Assembly (NCBI GenBank): GCA_027575765.1
Contig: JANBPT010000954.1
Location: 1 to 18,082 of the forward strand
Reading direction: 5' to 3'
Length of the DNA: 18,082 nucleotides
Origin: Tieghemiomyces parasiticus
Taxonomy: Eukaryota; Kickxellomycota; Dimargaritomycetes; Dimargaritales; Dimargaritaceae
Below are positions 9,401 to 18,082 of the stretch, in pieces. Each line of letters opens with the position of its first letter. Within the stretch, counting starts at the first letter, position 1. Position numbers and translations under genes: made by a program. The notes under the pieces are model-generated. The model searched no databases and was not told the DNA's origin. It saw nothing but the letters and a program-made list of their open reading frames with translations.

Positions 9401-10628
9401 TTGTGTATTGTAAGCGCATGCTGCGCTAGGTAGGTTCCGTCCTTACCCAGGGGAGTGCTAACTAGCTCTCCTCTTTCTTTGCCATCAACACAGGTATAAC
9501 CTAGGGGTGCTGAAAATTATCTTATATCCCATGGGACAATGGGTAATCTCTTTACTTGTGGGATTGGACCGTTGATTGCCAAGTTGGAGTCTTATGCTAG
9601 CGATGTCTCCCAACTGCCACGCGTGCGACGACCGAGGCTGTCGCTAGTTAATGGTTAGCAAGTGGAGCGCCCGGAATAGCTCGGGTCATGCAAGCTAGTC
9701 ATGGCGCCCATATCCACCGCCATGAAGTATTCCCAGCCTGTGCTATTATTCTGCAAAGGTCCTTGTTGTGTACCCATCGACGTCAAGACCATCTCCTGTC
9801 GTCCATACGCCGTACGATAGGTTGTCGTCGTACAGGCGGGACGAGCTCGACGGTAGTGGACCCACTGCACCCCGTCACTCCTTGCTGTTTCTGTTCAATC
9901 CCCCGAGCCGTGCTTCCTGCTAGTAATATTTCGCTCTCTTGTTGCCATCGTCGAAAAAACGGTAGCTAAAATAAACTCGTCACTGGCCTAATTTGCAACA
10001 CCTGTGATCCACTCCCATCGACGACTCTGCGAATAACATACAGACGCATAGCCATAGGGACTACCAGCTGGACAGCTCGCCCGTAGGAACCGCCTTTCTG
10101 CAACCTCGGCTTCTTCCTTGACTCTTTCGACCACTAGGACAGTGCAGCTCTGTTGTTCTTGATCAATATCGACTGCCATCACCGCCGCCGGTAGGTCAAC
10201 CACCGGTATTGGCAGCCAATCGTCTGCCGTAGCGTCAGCTAACGGCCATCAACGGCACCGACCCCAAGCGTGGTACCAAGGGCCGGTTGTAGCACACCGA
10301 GCTGACTGTGCGTTACCGTAGGCCGGTGCCGTTATCACCAGCTTTAGCCTATTCTTATGCCGTTCGTTTGGAGGAAACATGGTTGTCGAGTGGAATCGTG
10401 GGGGCTGCTGCATCGGCGCTCCCCTCTCCGCCCTACGCGCAGGCCCTCAGATTTCGGCAATGAAAATGGCTGGCCGGGTTAGAGAGGGGCACGGTTGGAA
10501 GTAGTGCTACCGTAGGGCTACACAGGCAAGGACCGAGAGTGCTTCCCATTCGCTTCGTTTCTCCCTGCCGTCGTCCGCCCCAGCCACCGGCCTTCGTCCC
10601 CCCCCTCCGCCTGTGTATTCTGTTACCA
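9401..10628. other. Gene-poor interval with one weak minus-strand candidate
   Basis: No recognisable domain was found. On the minus strand a frame opens with ATG at 10380 in a good context (ACAACCATG). It meets one stop (TGA at 10251-10249), then stays open to a TAG at about 9988. Read through, it gives an acidic, protein-like segment including VVDLPAAVMAVDIDQEQQS and VERVKEEAEVAERRF. It may be a decayed gene, an unspliced gene with an exon starting after TTAG at about 10244, or chance. The part left of 9988 shows only shadow frames. Confidence 0.25.
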
Positions 10629-10634
10629 TATAAA
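10629..10634 (+). promoter_or_regulatory. Candidate TATA box of the secreted-protein gene
   Basis: TATAAA occurs 224 bases before the ATG at 10853. It follows a pyrimidine-rich run (10540-10620) and precedes a T-rich stretch that could hold start sites. The distance implies a leader of roughly 150-190 bases. The assignment is by motif and position only. Confidence 0.35.
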
Positions 10635-10742
10635 CTGGCGTAGCCGGTCCTCGTCGGCTGCTTTTTATCGTTCTCTTAGATTTATCATTGTAACTCCTTA
10701 ATCCCGGCTTCGAGTCGCCACCCGGTCTTACGACCTCCTTTC

Positions 10743-10778
10743 ATGTCTTTCATACACGTCTGCGACGTCATGTTTTAA
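10743..10778 (+). promoter_or_regulatory. Possible upstream ORF (11 codons)
   Basis: ATG TCT through TAA encodes MSFIHVCDVMF and ends 74 bases before the main start at 10853. If transcription begins near the TATA box at 10629 this lies in the leader and could lower translation of the main frame. The transcript start is not known. Confidence 0.35.
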
Positions 10779-10852
10779 GCCTGCATAATTTACATACCCT
10801 CTCTTTCCTTTTACTGTTCCAATTGTCTTGAATATCTCTTACCACATATAAT

Positions 10853-11839
10853 ATGCTATCATCATTTAGATGGTTTTTGGTCGGCCTGGCATGCCTCGGT
10901 TCGGCCCAGATCGCCTCGGCCCGCGATGTATCCCCCACCACCACTCCCGTTGACATGGTGGAAATTGCCTACTCCGGCGGGTTCAGGACATCTGCAAACG
11001 AAGACTACATCCCGATTGAAGACTACGTGACCGGATTCGGTAAACCTCGCAAGGGTGCCAGCAATTCTGGCGCTAGCCTCAAGCCCCGGTGGTTGCGCTC
11101 GGCCGTAGACACCGTAAAACAAGTGCCCCATAAATTGGCCGAAAAAGTGAAGGTCGACCGGCCCAAGCTCTCGCTCAGCAAGGTGTTCCACCGCCCGCGG
11201 CCCAACAAGGTGGCCCCGATATCGGAGACCAAGCCCCTAACGTCCAAACCAACCTATACACCGAAGGCCTCCGGTGGGTCCAGCCACCCCTCTACCACTC
11301 CCCTCCGGTCCGCTAACCCCACTGCCCGCACGCCGCTGCCCAAGTTGGCCCAGTCGCAACCGTCCTCACCAGTCGACCTGAGCTATGCTGCCACGAAGCC
11401 CCTGCCCGCACTCCCGTCATCCGCCTACTTGCCACCGGCCCTCCCGGTTCACTCTAACCCCACCTCGCCGCCCCTCCCCAGTACTGCCCAGGTTGCTGTG
11501 CCGTTCCAGCCTCTCCGTGTCAAGGCCCGTGCCCGCGTGGGAAGCGGCTCATCATGGTCGTCCATCCTGACTGATTCATCCACGGCCTCATCCGTGCATT
11601 CCCTCCCGGCCTATCAGCCACCCCACTCGTCCCTCCCGGATTACTACGAGTATATCACCAATGCAGGTCCGCGTAGCACATCAGCCCCACCTATCCCAGT
11701 GGCCAAACTAAACCCGACCGGAATAGCCAAGCTCCGACCCGCCTGGAAGAGTGACTGGGTTCCTTCCACAATGGCATCGTACGCGATGTACAGCCACCCG
11801 TTCCAGCAGGTCCAGCAGCCCGTGACCGTCATGGGATAG
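10853..11839 (+). CDS. Secreted Pro/Ser-rich protein of unknown function
   Basis: This 328-residue, intron-free frame begins with a clear secretion signal: a short polar start, hydrophobic WFLVGLACLGSA, and a likely cleavage after IASA (about residue 23). No later membrane segment, GPI-type hydrophobic tail or known domain is visible, so the product is probably secreted. After a short acidic part (about 30-60) comes a basic stretch (about 65-120, many Lys/Arg). A long Pro/Ser/Thr/Ala-rich region follows (about 120-260), then a Tyr-containing tail (DYYEYITNAG near 264). The mature part has almost no cysteine, unlike many small cysteine-rich effectors. C-ending codons match the neighbouring real genes, which supports coding. 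It could be a cell-wall or host-facing protein, but nothing in the sequence proves either. Confidence 0.72.
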   Translation: MLSSFRWFLVGLACLGSAQIASARDVSPTTTPVDMVEIAYSGGFRTSANEDYIPIEDYVTGFGKPRKGASNSGASLKPRWLRSAVDTVKQVPHKLAEKVKVDRPKLSLSKVFHRPRPNKVAPISETKPLTSKPTYTPKASGGSSHPSTTPLRSANPTARTPLPKLAQSQPSSPVDLSYAATKPLPALPSSAYLPPALPVHSNPTSPPLPSTAQVAVPFQPLRVKARARVGSGSSWSSILTDSSTASSVHSLPAYQPPHSSLPDYYEYITNAGPRSTSAPPIPVAKLNPTGIAKLRPAWKSDWVPSTMASYAMYSHPFQQVQQPVTVMG

Positions 11840-11886
11840 AGGGTAAACGATCAGGGTTTATATAGTAGCGCTGCTCTAGTTGACAA

Positions 11887-11892
11887 ATTAAA
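11887..11892 (+). terminator. Candidate poly(A) signal of the secreted-protein gene
   Basis: ATTAAA, a common variant of the poly(A) hexamer, lies 47 bases after the stop codon at 11839 in AT-rich DNA. Position and motif only. Confidence 0.3.
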
Positions 11893-12635
11893 AGTCCATA
11901 TTACTTAGGAAGTATAGCCGATATCAAATTGAAATAGACGGATAAAGGTTCTGATGCATGATAGGCAGCGGCGCAGCAAGCCCTGACTTTTACCCCCCTA
12001 GCAGCCCTTAGCTCTACATCGGCTCACTCGCTTAGGTTGGCGGGGAGGCCGCGGTTGTGCTGCCATCCTTGTAGTCCTCACTCTGGAAGCCAGGACTGTG
12101 GTGCCGGTGGTGGCCTTGTCCACTGGCAGGCGATTGGACGGATGTGGAAAAACGGATGGTTTCGACGAACGGTGCCCGCCTGCGGTAGGTAAATCCCCCC
12201 CCCGTCCCCTGTCTTCACCGCTGCTACTTCTGCGGAAAAACAGTCACTGAACCCCAGCTGACCGGCTTGGAGCGGCGGACCGCTGGATTAACCAATTGCT
12301 TAATACGGCTATCCCTTCTCACGCGGACTGTACGCATCGTTTCCTACCTACTGTGTGCTCATCCCCACTTCCCGCCCCCACCCCCACCGACCCCATATCT
12401 CTCGACGACGTGAGGCCCTTCGCTGGGCGACTGGCCCCTCCCGACCAGCTTTATGACTTTCGATATTTCATGAGTCGCGCCCGCTGCCCCTTCCCCTTCG
12501 CCCAAGCATCCACAACCTCATACACTTACAACCGCTCCGCCACTCCACATTCCACATTCCACAGCCATCCATTCGCCCTACCCTACCACCACCACCTCGC
12601 CCTCCATCCCGCCCCGCCCCCCCCACAACGTGACC
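11893..12635. promoter_or_regulatory. Intergenic region and CT-rich leader of fumarylacetoacetase
   Basis: No gene is supported. The last 300 bases are strongly C/T-rich, with short direct repeats of CCACATT near 12545-12562, and run directly into the fumarylacetoacetase start. A CCAAT pentamer at 12292-12296 could be a HAP/CBC site about 340 bases upstream of the ATG. An overlapping plus-strand frame (12296-12730) lacks an ATG start and is a by-product of the skewed composition. Confidence 0.4.
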
Positions 12636-13925
12636 ATGGTCAAGGCTTCATTCGTGCCCGTTGCCCCCGAGTCTCACTTTCCCCTCCAAAACCTGCCCTA
12701 TGGTATCTTCTCCACCGCTGCCTGCCCTAACCCGCGTGTGGGGGTCGCCATCGGTGATCAGGTCCTAGATCTCGCCGCCCTGGCCGGCCTCTTTGACCAG
12801 CACGTCCCGGAACTGCAAGGCCGCGCTGCCCAGGTGTTCACCCAGCCGGCCCTCAATGACTACATGAGCCTAGGCCGTCCAGCGTGGCAGGCCACCCGGT
12901 CCTTCGTACAGCGTCTCCTGGCTGCCGAGCCAACCGGTGACGACGCTTGCTTGCTCCGCGACGATGCTGACCTCCGTGCCCGTGCTCTGGTCCCGCAAGC
13001 CAAGGTCCGCCTACATATTCCTGCTCGGATCGGTGACTATACCGATTTCTACGCCTCCCGCGAGCACGCCACCAACGTCGGTATCATGTTCCGGGGCAAG
13101 GACAACGCCCTGATGCCCAACTGGCTGCACCTCCCCGTGGGTTACCACGGCCGCGCCTCCAGCGTTGTGGTGTCGGGAACCCCATTGCGTCGGCCTCGCG
13201 GCCAGCGTCTGCCGGCCAAGGACTCACCCCCTGAGTTTAGTGCCTCTCGCCGTCTAGACTTTGAACTCGAGATGGCCTTCTTGGTCGGCCCGGGCAACTC
13301 ACTTGGTGAACCCGTGTCGATCGATCGGGCCCGTGACCACATATTTGGCGTGGTTCTCATGAACGACTGGAGCGCTCGCGATATCCAAAGTTGGGAGTAC
13401 GTCCCGCTCGGTCCCTTCCTGGGCAAGAGTTTCGGAACCACCATCTCGCCTTGGGTGGTGACACTAGACGCTCTCGAGCCGTTCTCCGTACCTCTGCCCA
13501 TCCAGGACCCAACGCCCCTGCCGTACCTCCGTACCCCGGGTGACGGCAACTACGACGTCCAACTCGAGGTGCAAATGAAAACCTGCGATCAGACCGACTA
13601 TACTACCATTGCCCGTTCCAACCTCAAGTACATGTACTGGAGCTTTGCCCAGCAGCTCGCCCACCACACCGTCAATGGCTGTAATCTCAACCCCGGCGAT
13701 CTCTGCGGTACCGGTACCCTTAGTGGCCCCACCGAGGACAGCTACGGGTCACTCCTAGAGCTGAGTTGGTCCGGGCAGAAGGAAATCAGCCTCGGTGGTG
13801 AGATCAAGCGCAAGTTCATCGAGGACGGGGATTCCGTACGTCTGACGGGATTCTGCCAGGGTGACGGGTATCGCGTGGGCTTTGGCGACTGTACCGGCCA
13901 GATCGAACCTGCATTGACCTCCTAG
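12636..13925 (+). CDS. FAH: Fumarylacetoacetase
   Basis: This intron-free 429-residue enzyme (human FAH has 419) hydrolyses fumarylacetoacetate to fumarate and acetoacetate, the last step of tyrosine and phenylalanine breakdown, in the cytosol. Similarity runs end to end. The N-terminal SH3-like part covers about 1-120. The catalytic part carries [13 protein letters not shown], with metal ligand Asp137, Tyr139 and catalytic His144. LDFELEMAF supplies ligands Glu210 and Glu212, and [10 protein letters not shown] supplies Asp244. Lys264 lies in [11 protein letters not shown], and Glu375 in SLLELSW matches the catalytic Glu364 of the animal enzyme. The C-terminal [13 protein letters not shown] is also typical. 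All active-site positions I could place are intact, so it should be active. The ATG at 12636 has a strong context (GACCATGG) and matches the usual N-terminus. No other tyrosine-pathway gene is in the window, unlike the clusters of some moulds. Confidence 0.96.
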   Translation: MVKASFVPVAPESHFPLQNLPYGIFSTAACPNPRVGVAIGDQVLDLAALAGLFDQHVPELQGRAAQVFTQPALNDYMSLGRPAWQATRSFVQRLLAAEPTGDDACLLRDDADLRARALVPQAKVRLHIPARIGDYTDFYASREHATNVGIMFRGKDNALMPNWLHLPVGYHGRASSVVVSGTPLRRPRGQRLPAKDSPPEFSASRRLDFELEMAFLVGPGNSLGEPVSIDRARDHIFGVVLMNDWSARDIQSWEYVPLGPFLGKSFGTTISPWVVTLDALEPFSVPLPIQDPTPLPYLRTPGDGNYDVQLEVQMKTCDQTDYTTIARSNLKYMYWSFAQQLAHHTVNGCNLNPGDLCGTGTLSGPTEDSYGSLLELSWSGQKEISLGGEIKRKFIEDGDSVRLTGFCQGDGYRVGFGDCTGQIEPALTS

Positions 13926-15653
13926 GTGGTAGGCAATGGTTTAATTGGCCCTTAATGTGCTGGGGAGAGGAGGCTGGCGGTGTTCCGAATAGTTGCCACG
14001 AGGGTGAGTGTAGGGAATGCTATGCACTGACCATCTGAACTTATAAAACATTATTGAAAGCAGTCGCTCAATGGTGCACATTTTGTGCTATTATTTGCAA
14101 ATGAGTTTGCGCCATGAGATGATAGATAGCACGCCACCAGGGTGTAGTATTAGCGGCGCGTGTTCCGTGAATTTGCATTTTAATGGAGGCAATTTTTGTG
14201 TTTAATGAGCTGAGCTGTTTGTGTGTGCGTTTGCATCGATGAACATACAGCAAAGTGAGTAGTTAGCAGAATGGCAAAAAGTCAAGCCTATCAGTACGTG
14301 ACCTCACAGCAGATTGCAGTTGTTCCATCCATTTCTTAGATGAGGCTCTCTGTCCAGCTGGTCCATCTTTAGGGCGCCTCCCCTCCATTACATTGCATGG
14401 AGAGTGGCCTAAGTACCTCGCTTTTGTCACAGCTTAGTCCTGCGATAACATGGCTGGAAAGCTCTTTATGGATCTGGTGGGGAACAGCTTTTTTGCTGGC
14501 ACTCCACCCGCGGTTTCTGGTCAGCAGTAGTAGTGGCCTTGCGCTTTGCAGCCTTGGCAGATGCCAGACCGCTATCACCATCATCATCCTGGGACATTAT
14601 ACACTGGAACCACTCCAGAATCTCACTGTTAACCCGGAGGCTCAAGAGGATTGTGGTGTAGTAAATACATGGAAGCTGAGATTATGATGGAAAAGCAAAG
14701 GATTATAGGGCAGTCTCTCGTTTATTGAGGCGGCCGGTGGACAGATACTATATATCCATTCCGGCCTTGGCTTGTAATTGTTGTTGTGAAGTGGCTATAG
14801 CAATGAATACATAATATGAAAAGCAGCAGGGAAAACACAGCCTGAAGGAGGCGAGAGGACACTGAAGCAGGATATACTAAGAGAGACTCGTCGTAGGATA
14901 ATGCATCAAACGGTGCAGGCGACTTCGATGGACTCAGCTGATCGTTATCGTTCCGAATCCAGGTGAGAGATCGCTGTTAAGGCTGCGACCATAAGTGGGC
15001 GATTATTCCGACCACACTAATCATCAATGGTGGTGAATAATAGCCCGGATCAGTTCTCAGCCCAGCCATCAATGACATTGGCCTAGGCTGGTATGGCAAG
15101 TAGCGTCTACCTTGGCACTGTTGGTACAGCTCGAGGACTTGGTGTCAGCGACATCAAGAGCAACAGCAACAGATGCAGTGCAGGATCCACTAGTTCTGGC
15201 GCAAAATGCGACGACGCATACTGGCTGACCACAGCCAGTACAAACAACGTGTTACTAAAAAACACACAGTTGGCGAGTGGGTAGCCCGAAATTCTTATCT
15301 CAGCAGGCGTAAATATAAATCTGCTACTATGTGGAAACCTCTGCGAAGTATAGTAGATGGGCAGAATATCCCTGCTGTTTGGGGTTATGGTATTATGATA
15401 TGTTTCCCCCCTCCCGAAGTGAGCCATCTGCTCCACACTACTGGCTAGGGCGAAGGGGAGCCAACCCATCGCTCTGTTTACGTTACTACAGCGAACTGGG
15501 TTGAAAGCTATCGGAAGCCAGACTGTCACTTTGTGAGGAATTGTTGACCATTGCGTTACCCATTCACCACTTTGCTGTATCCCCTGTAGGCCACCCCCCG
15601 TCCCTTCCCACATTCGTAAACAGCACGCAGCGGCCCGCACATTCGCCTCGACC
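13926..15653. other. Gene-poor interval between FAH and the EED-like gene
   Basis: No recognisable gene was found in 1.7 kb. A minus-strand frame at about 14466-14690 encodes a short acidic/lysine-rich segment (SEILEWFQCIMSQDDDG then AKAAKRKATTT) that ends in a stop; it matches nothing I recognise. The final 60 bases before 15654 are C-rich and look like a leader for the EED-like gene. Confidence 0.35.
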
Positions 15654-17372
15654 ATGTCCGACATCGCCGTCGCAAAGTCGCCCGATGCATCCCACGCCGA
15701 CCAGCGGCTAGCCAAGCGAGTCAAGACTGAGGACGACACCTCCACTAACCTAGCGGGCGAAACGGCCCGGTTGTCGATCGTCCCCGCCGACATCGCTACC
15801 ACTGGCAGCCCGGTGCAGGCCCAGGAACCTACCTCACCAGATCACGTTTTCCGCAATCTTCGTCTCCGCCGCATCCTACGCGAGAACCACGGGCGGACCA
15901 TCTCGCAGATCGCCTTCTTCCTCAATGCCAAACATCACCATGCGGACACGCCCGTGGGGCTCAACCGCCACAAGACCTTTGACCGCCAGGGTGCTGTCGA
16001 ACGTGACGAAGACGACACGAGTAACCTCCTAGCCACCGTCGGCGATACGCAGGTCAGTGTCTATGATAATGAACACTGCGGCGACCACCTGGATATCATG
16101 TCCAATTTCCGGTTGGCCCCTCCGGTGTCCGTGGCGGGTGATGACGAGGTCGGTGCTACCGCTGCAGCCGCACTGGCAACCGAGGAGTTTTTGACCTGCT
16201 GCTGGATCAGTCAGCCTGAAGACGCCTGGTTGGCCGCTGCAGGCCAGACTGGTACGATCCATCTCCTCAGCCTGGCCTACTCGCGGGAACTGCACCGTTT
16301 GACGGGCCACACTGGGGCCGTCACAGATCTTCAGACTCACCCGCGTAACGACCATTACCTGCTGTCGGCGTCCAAAGACGGAACCGTACGACTCTGGGAT
16401 TTGCGCGTAAACCGATGTGTCTGTGTTTTCAGAACCAATACCCATGCGGTGGTAAGTGGCTTTGGGGAGGAGGCTTGGTCGGCCGTGTCGAGCTATATCA
16501 GGGGAGACCAGATATCTGGTTTGGCAGATTCGGCAATATGGCCATGGCCGAAGCGTCTCATTACTATTACTAACTTTTCCCCCTCCTCTCCTCTCCCTTC
16601 CCATTCCTTGATCTCCTCAAACTAGTCTTTTCTCCCCTCGGGAAACGCTTTCTACGCCGGCACATCGCGCGGACAGATCCAGCTCTGGGATCTTCCCGAA
16701 GAATTCCATAGCGACCAAGTCACCCTCCCCGACCCGGACGCTACCTGTGAACCCCAGGAGGCTACCCAAAGCCGTGAAATCCTTAAATACCGCCAGGGTC
16801 TTTCAGAGGCTATTATTTGCATCCGCCAGCTGGCAGACGGCTTCGTATTTAGTAACGGGTGCGGGATGCTAGTCGTGGCGGACCGTGAGGGAAACGTAAG
16901 TGATTTTTCTAGATTAGGGACGCGCGTCCACTCACGGTAATCAACATGTGGAGATCATAATGTACGCATGTCCCGACCACCCTTGGGTGCCGGGGACGTC
17001 TTCAGCTCTCTTGATTAACGACCCACATTCCCAACCACTCTCCCCTACTCTGATACCCCCGCTTCTCAGATCCTGCAAGAACTCCGTGTCAAAAACAACG
17101 GCTTAAACAAGTGCCGTTTCGACGTCAGTCTGGACGGCCGCTACCTCTGCGCGGGCAACTCGCAGGGTGTCGTGTACGTGTTTGACCTCACGACGGGAAA
17201 GACCGTGACCGAACTCCGGCACAAGCGGTCTGTCAAAGCGGTTAAGACCTGCGTATTCACTCTCGACTGCCGCAGCGTCCTCTACGCCGGGGACGATGGA
17301 TTCCTGTGGCGGTATGACTATATCAGTGACGAGATGCTCCAGGAGTGGGCTGCCAAACGGCCGACAATCTAG
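15654..17372 (+). CDS. EED: EED/ESC-like WD40 protein, probable PRC2 subunit
   Basis: I read three exons, 15654-16451, 16626-16895 and 17070-17372, giving 456 residues (human EED has 441). Both introns are 174 nt and phase 0, with GTAAGT donors and TAG/CAG acceptors; intron 1 holds a TTACTAAC branch-like site. An N-terminal tail (1-70) precedes WD repeats. LLATVGDTQVSVYDN, FLTCCWISQ, and GHTGAVTDLQTHPRN through KDGTVRLWDL follow EED repeats 1-3. AGTSRGQIQLWDL is repeat 4, and AIICIRQLADGFVFSNGCG resembles the VDCVRWLGDLILSKSCEN stretch. RYLCAGNSQGVVYVFDL and VLYAGDDGFLWRYDY match the EED C-terminal repeats. EED binds EZH2 and reads H3K27me3 in the nucleus to spread silencing. By eye the aromatic cage is poorly kept (see findings). 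Another WD40 family cannot be excluded, but the order and the C-terminal blocks favour EED. Confidence 0.78.
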
Positions 17373-17379
17373 CACATAC

Positions 17380-17385
17380 ATTAAA
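17380..17385 (+). terminator. Candidate poly(A) signal of the EED-like gene
   Basis: ATTAAA begins eight bases after the stop codon, which would give a very short 3' untranslated region. A downstream alternative was not found before the mariner relic begins near 17516. Confidence 0.3.
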
Positions 17386-17515
17386 ACTAGGTCTTGGCCT
17401 CAGTAGTAAACTGATAGGACAGTGTTTTTCAGCCTGTCCATCGTTTACTAGCCTAGCAAATAATCCATCGGCTGGTGGGAGCCATCGATCTTCGCAATCG
17501 TGAATCATATAGGTT

Positions 17516-18082
17516 CTCCATAAACTTAGGGACTCGTTAAAACCAAATTACGCTGATTTGATACGATTTGTATCACTCTACACCACTCGGTGAGCTGTCG
17601 CTACTCAGATGCCAAAGCAAGACGGTAAATTACTTGGCCAGACCCTGGTAAAATTCATTATTCTCAGGCGACCACGACCACCTCCAGTATGACAAGCTGT
17701 GTATCGCACAATCGCTATTAAATGCCTTTGAACAGCCAGAGGCCGTAAGGGAGTTAGGCCAGAACTGTTGAGAGGGGCTGGAAGGTATATAGTTTTAGTC
17801 TCAGAAATGTAGGCACGGATGGCTGCTGCTTGATGTGACGGTACATTATCGTGGTAGAACCAGTTGGGAGGGTGAGGATGGCTCGAACTTCCGCATGCCG
17901 TTGTCCAATCCTGGGATATGGGCTTTATCCTGTATACTACCTAACGATTGGTGGCGACTTTGACAATGGTGAGTTTGACATTCAGCTGCAACAGGCTGCA
18001 TCCGATCAAAATAGCTACAGTATCACCTTGGGTATGACAGGGCCCTGACGGGCCAGGGTTGGATCAGCGCCACCTTTGGGGC
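17516..18082 (-). mobile_element. Degenerate mariner-family transposon (relic 2), cut by window end
   Basis: On the minus strand the sequence gives NWFYHDNVPSHQAAAIRAYI (about 17820-17870 region), then SETKTIYLPAPL. A shifted frame follows with GLWLFKGI, the remains of the mariner third-catalytic block. The copy is related at base level to relic 1: both carry GCTCACCGAGTGGT followed by a matching AGAGT (17575-17595 here, 1961-1981 there), GGTCGTGG.CGCCTG, and CCCAAGGTGAT.CTG. Frameshifts and stops show it is inactive. The 5' part lies beyond the window. A CTCCA near 17516-17520 next to TATATA-like sequence may mark its right terminal repeat, but the match to the relic 1 repeat is poor. Confidence 0.72.

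Noticed and set aside
12296..12730. Plus-strand frame of 144 codons overlapping the FAH start
   Set aside because: No ATG start; composition follows the CT-rich leader, and it overlaps the well-supported FAH frame.
14397..14687. Plus-strand frame of 96 codons with hydrophobic stretches
   Set aside because: The hydrophobic run is the complement of a Lys/Asp-rich minus frame, and no related family or promoter is evident.
17851..18048. Plus-strand frame of 65 codons at the right edge
   Set aside because: It lies over the minus-strand mariner relic and is its shadow.

Overview
The window looks like nuclear DNA of a filamentous, possibly early-diverging fungus. Several genes carry spliceosomal introns with GTAAGT-type donors and TACTAAC-like branch sites. 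One gene encodes a fungus-type Zn2Cys6/PAS regulator (AcuK/AcuM/ERT1 family), and another is a HbrB-type TORC2 subunit. Coding DNA is rich in C-ending codons, while intergenic DNA is more AT-rich and holds decayed mariner transposons. The phylum cannot be fixed from sequence alone.

Layout, left to right. Positions 1-784 hold nothing recognisable. A dead mariner element (about 785-2029) is followed by a fainter related fragment (about 2137-2350). Next come a TORC2 subunit of the HbrB/Bit61/PROTOR family (2962-4926, +) and, convergent to it, a four-exon gluconeogenesis regulator (5224-7701, -). Positions 7702-10850 have no convincing gene, apart from a purine-skewed stretch just upstream of the regulator and a weak minus-strand candidate near 9988-10380. 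A secreted Pro/Ser-rich protein of unknown function follows (10853-11839, +), then fumarylacetoacetase (12636-13925, +). After a 1.7 kb gene-poor gap comes a three-exon WD40 gene that resembles EED/ESC, the H3K27me3-reading subunit of PRC2 (15654-17372, +). The right edge (about 17516-18082, -) is a second relic of the same mariner family, cut off by the window end.

The genes do not form a cluster or operon. They are ordinary nuclear genes of nutrient signalling (TORC2), carbon-source control (ERT1/AcuK), tyrosine catabolism (FAH) and chromatin silencing (EED), plus one secreted orphan. I see no evidence for a new multi-gene system. The points most worth a second look are the symmetric 42-nt exon that carries half of the zinc cluster, the apparent loss of aromatic-cage residues in the EED-like protein, and the orphan secreted protein.
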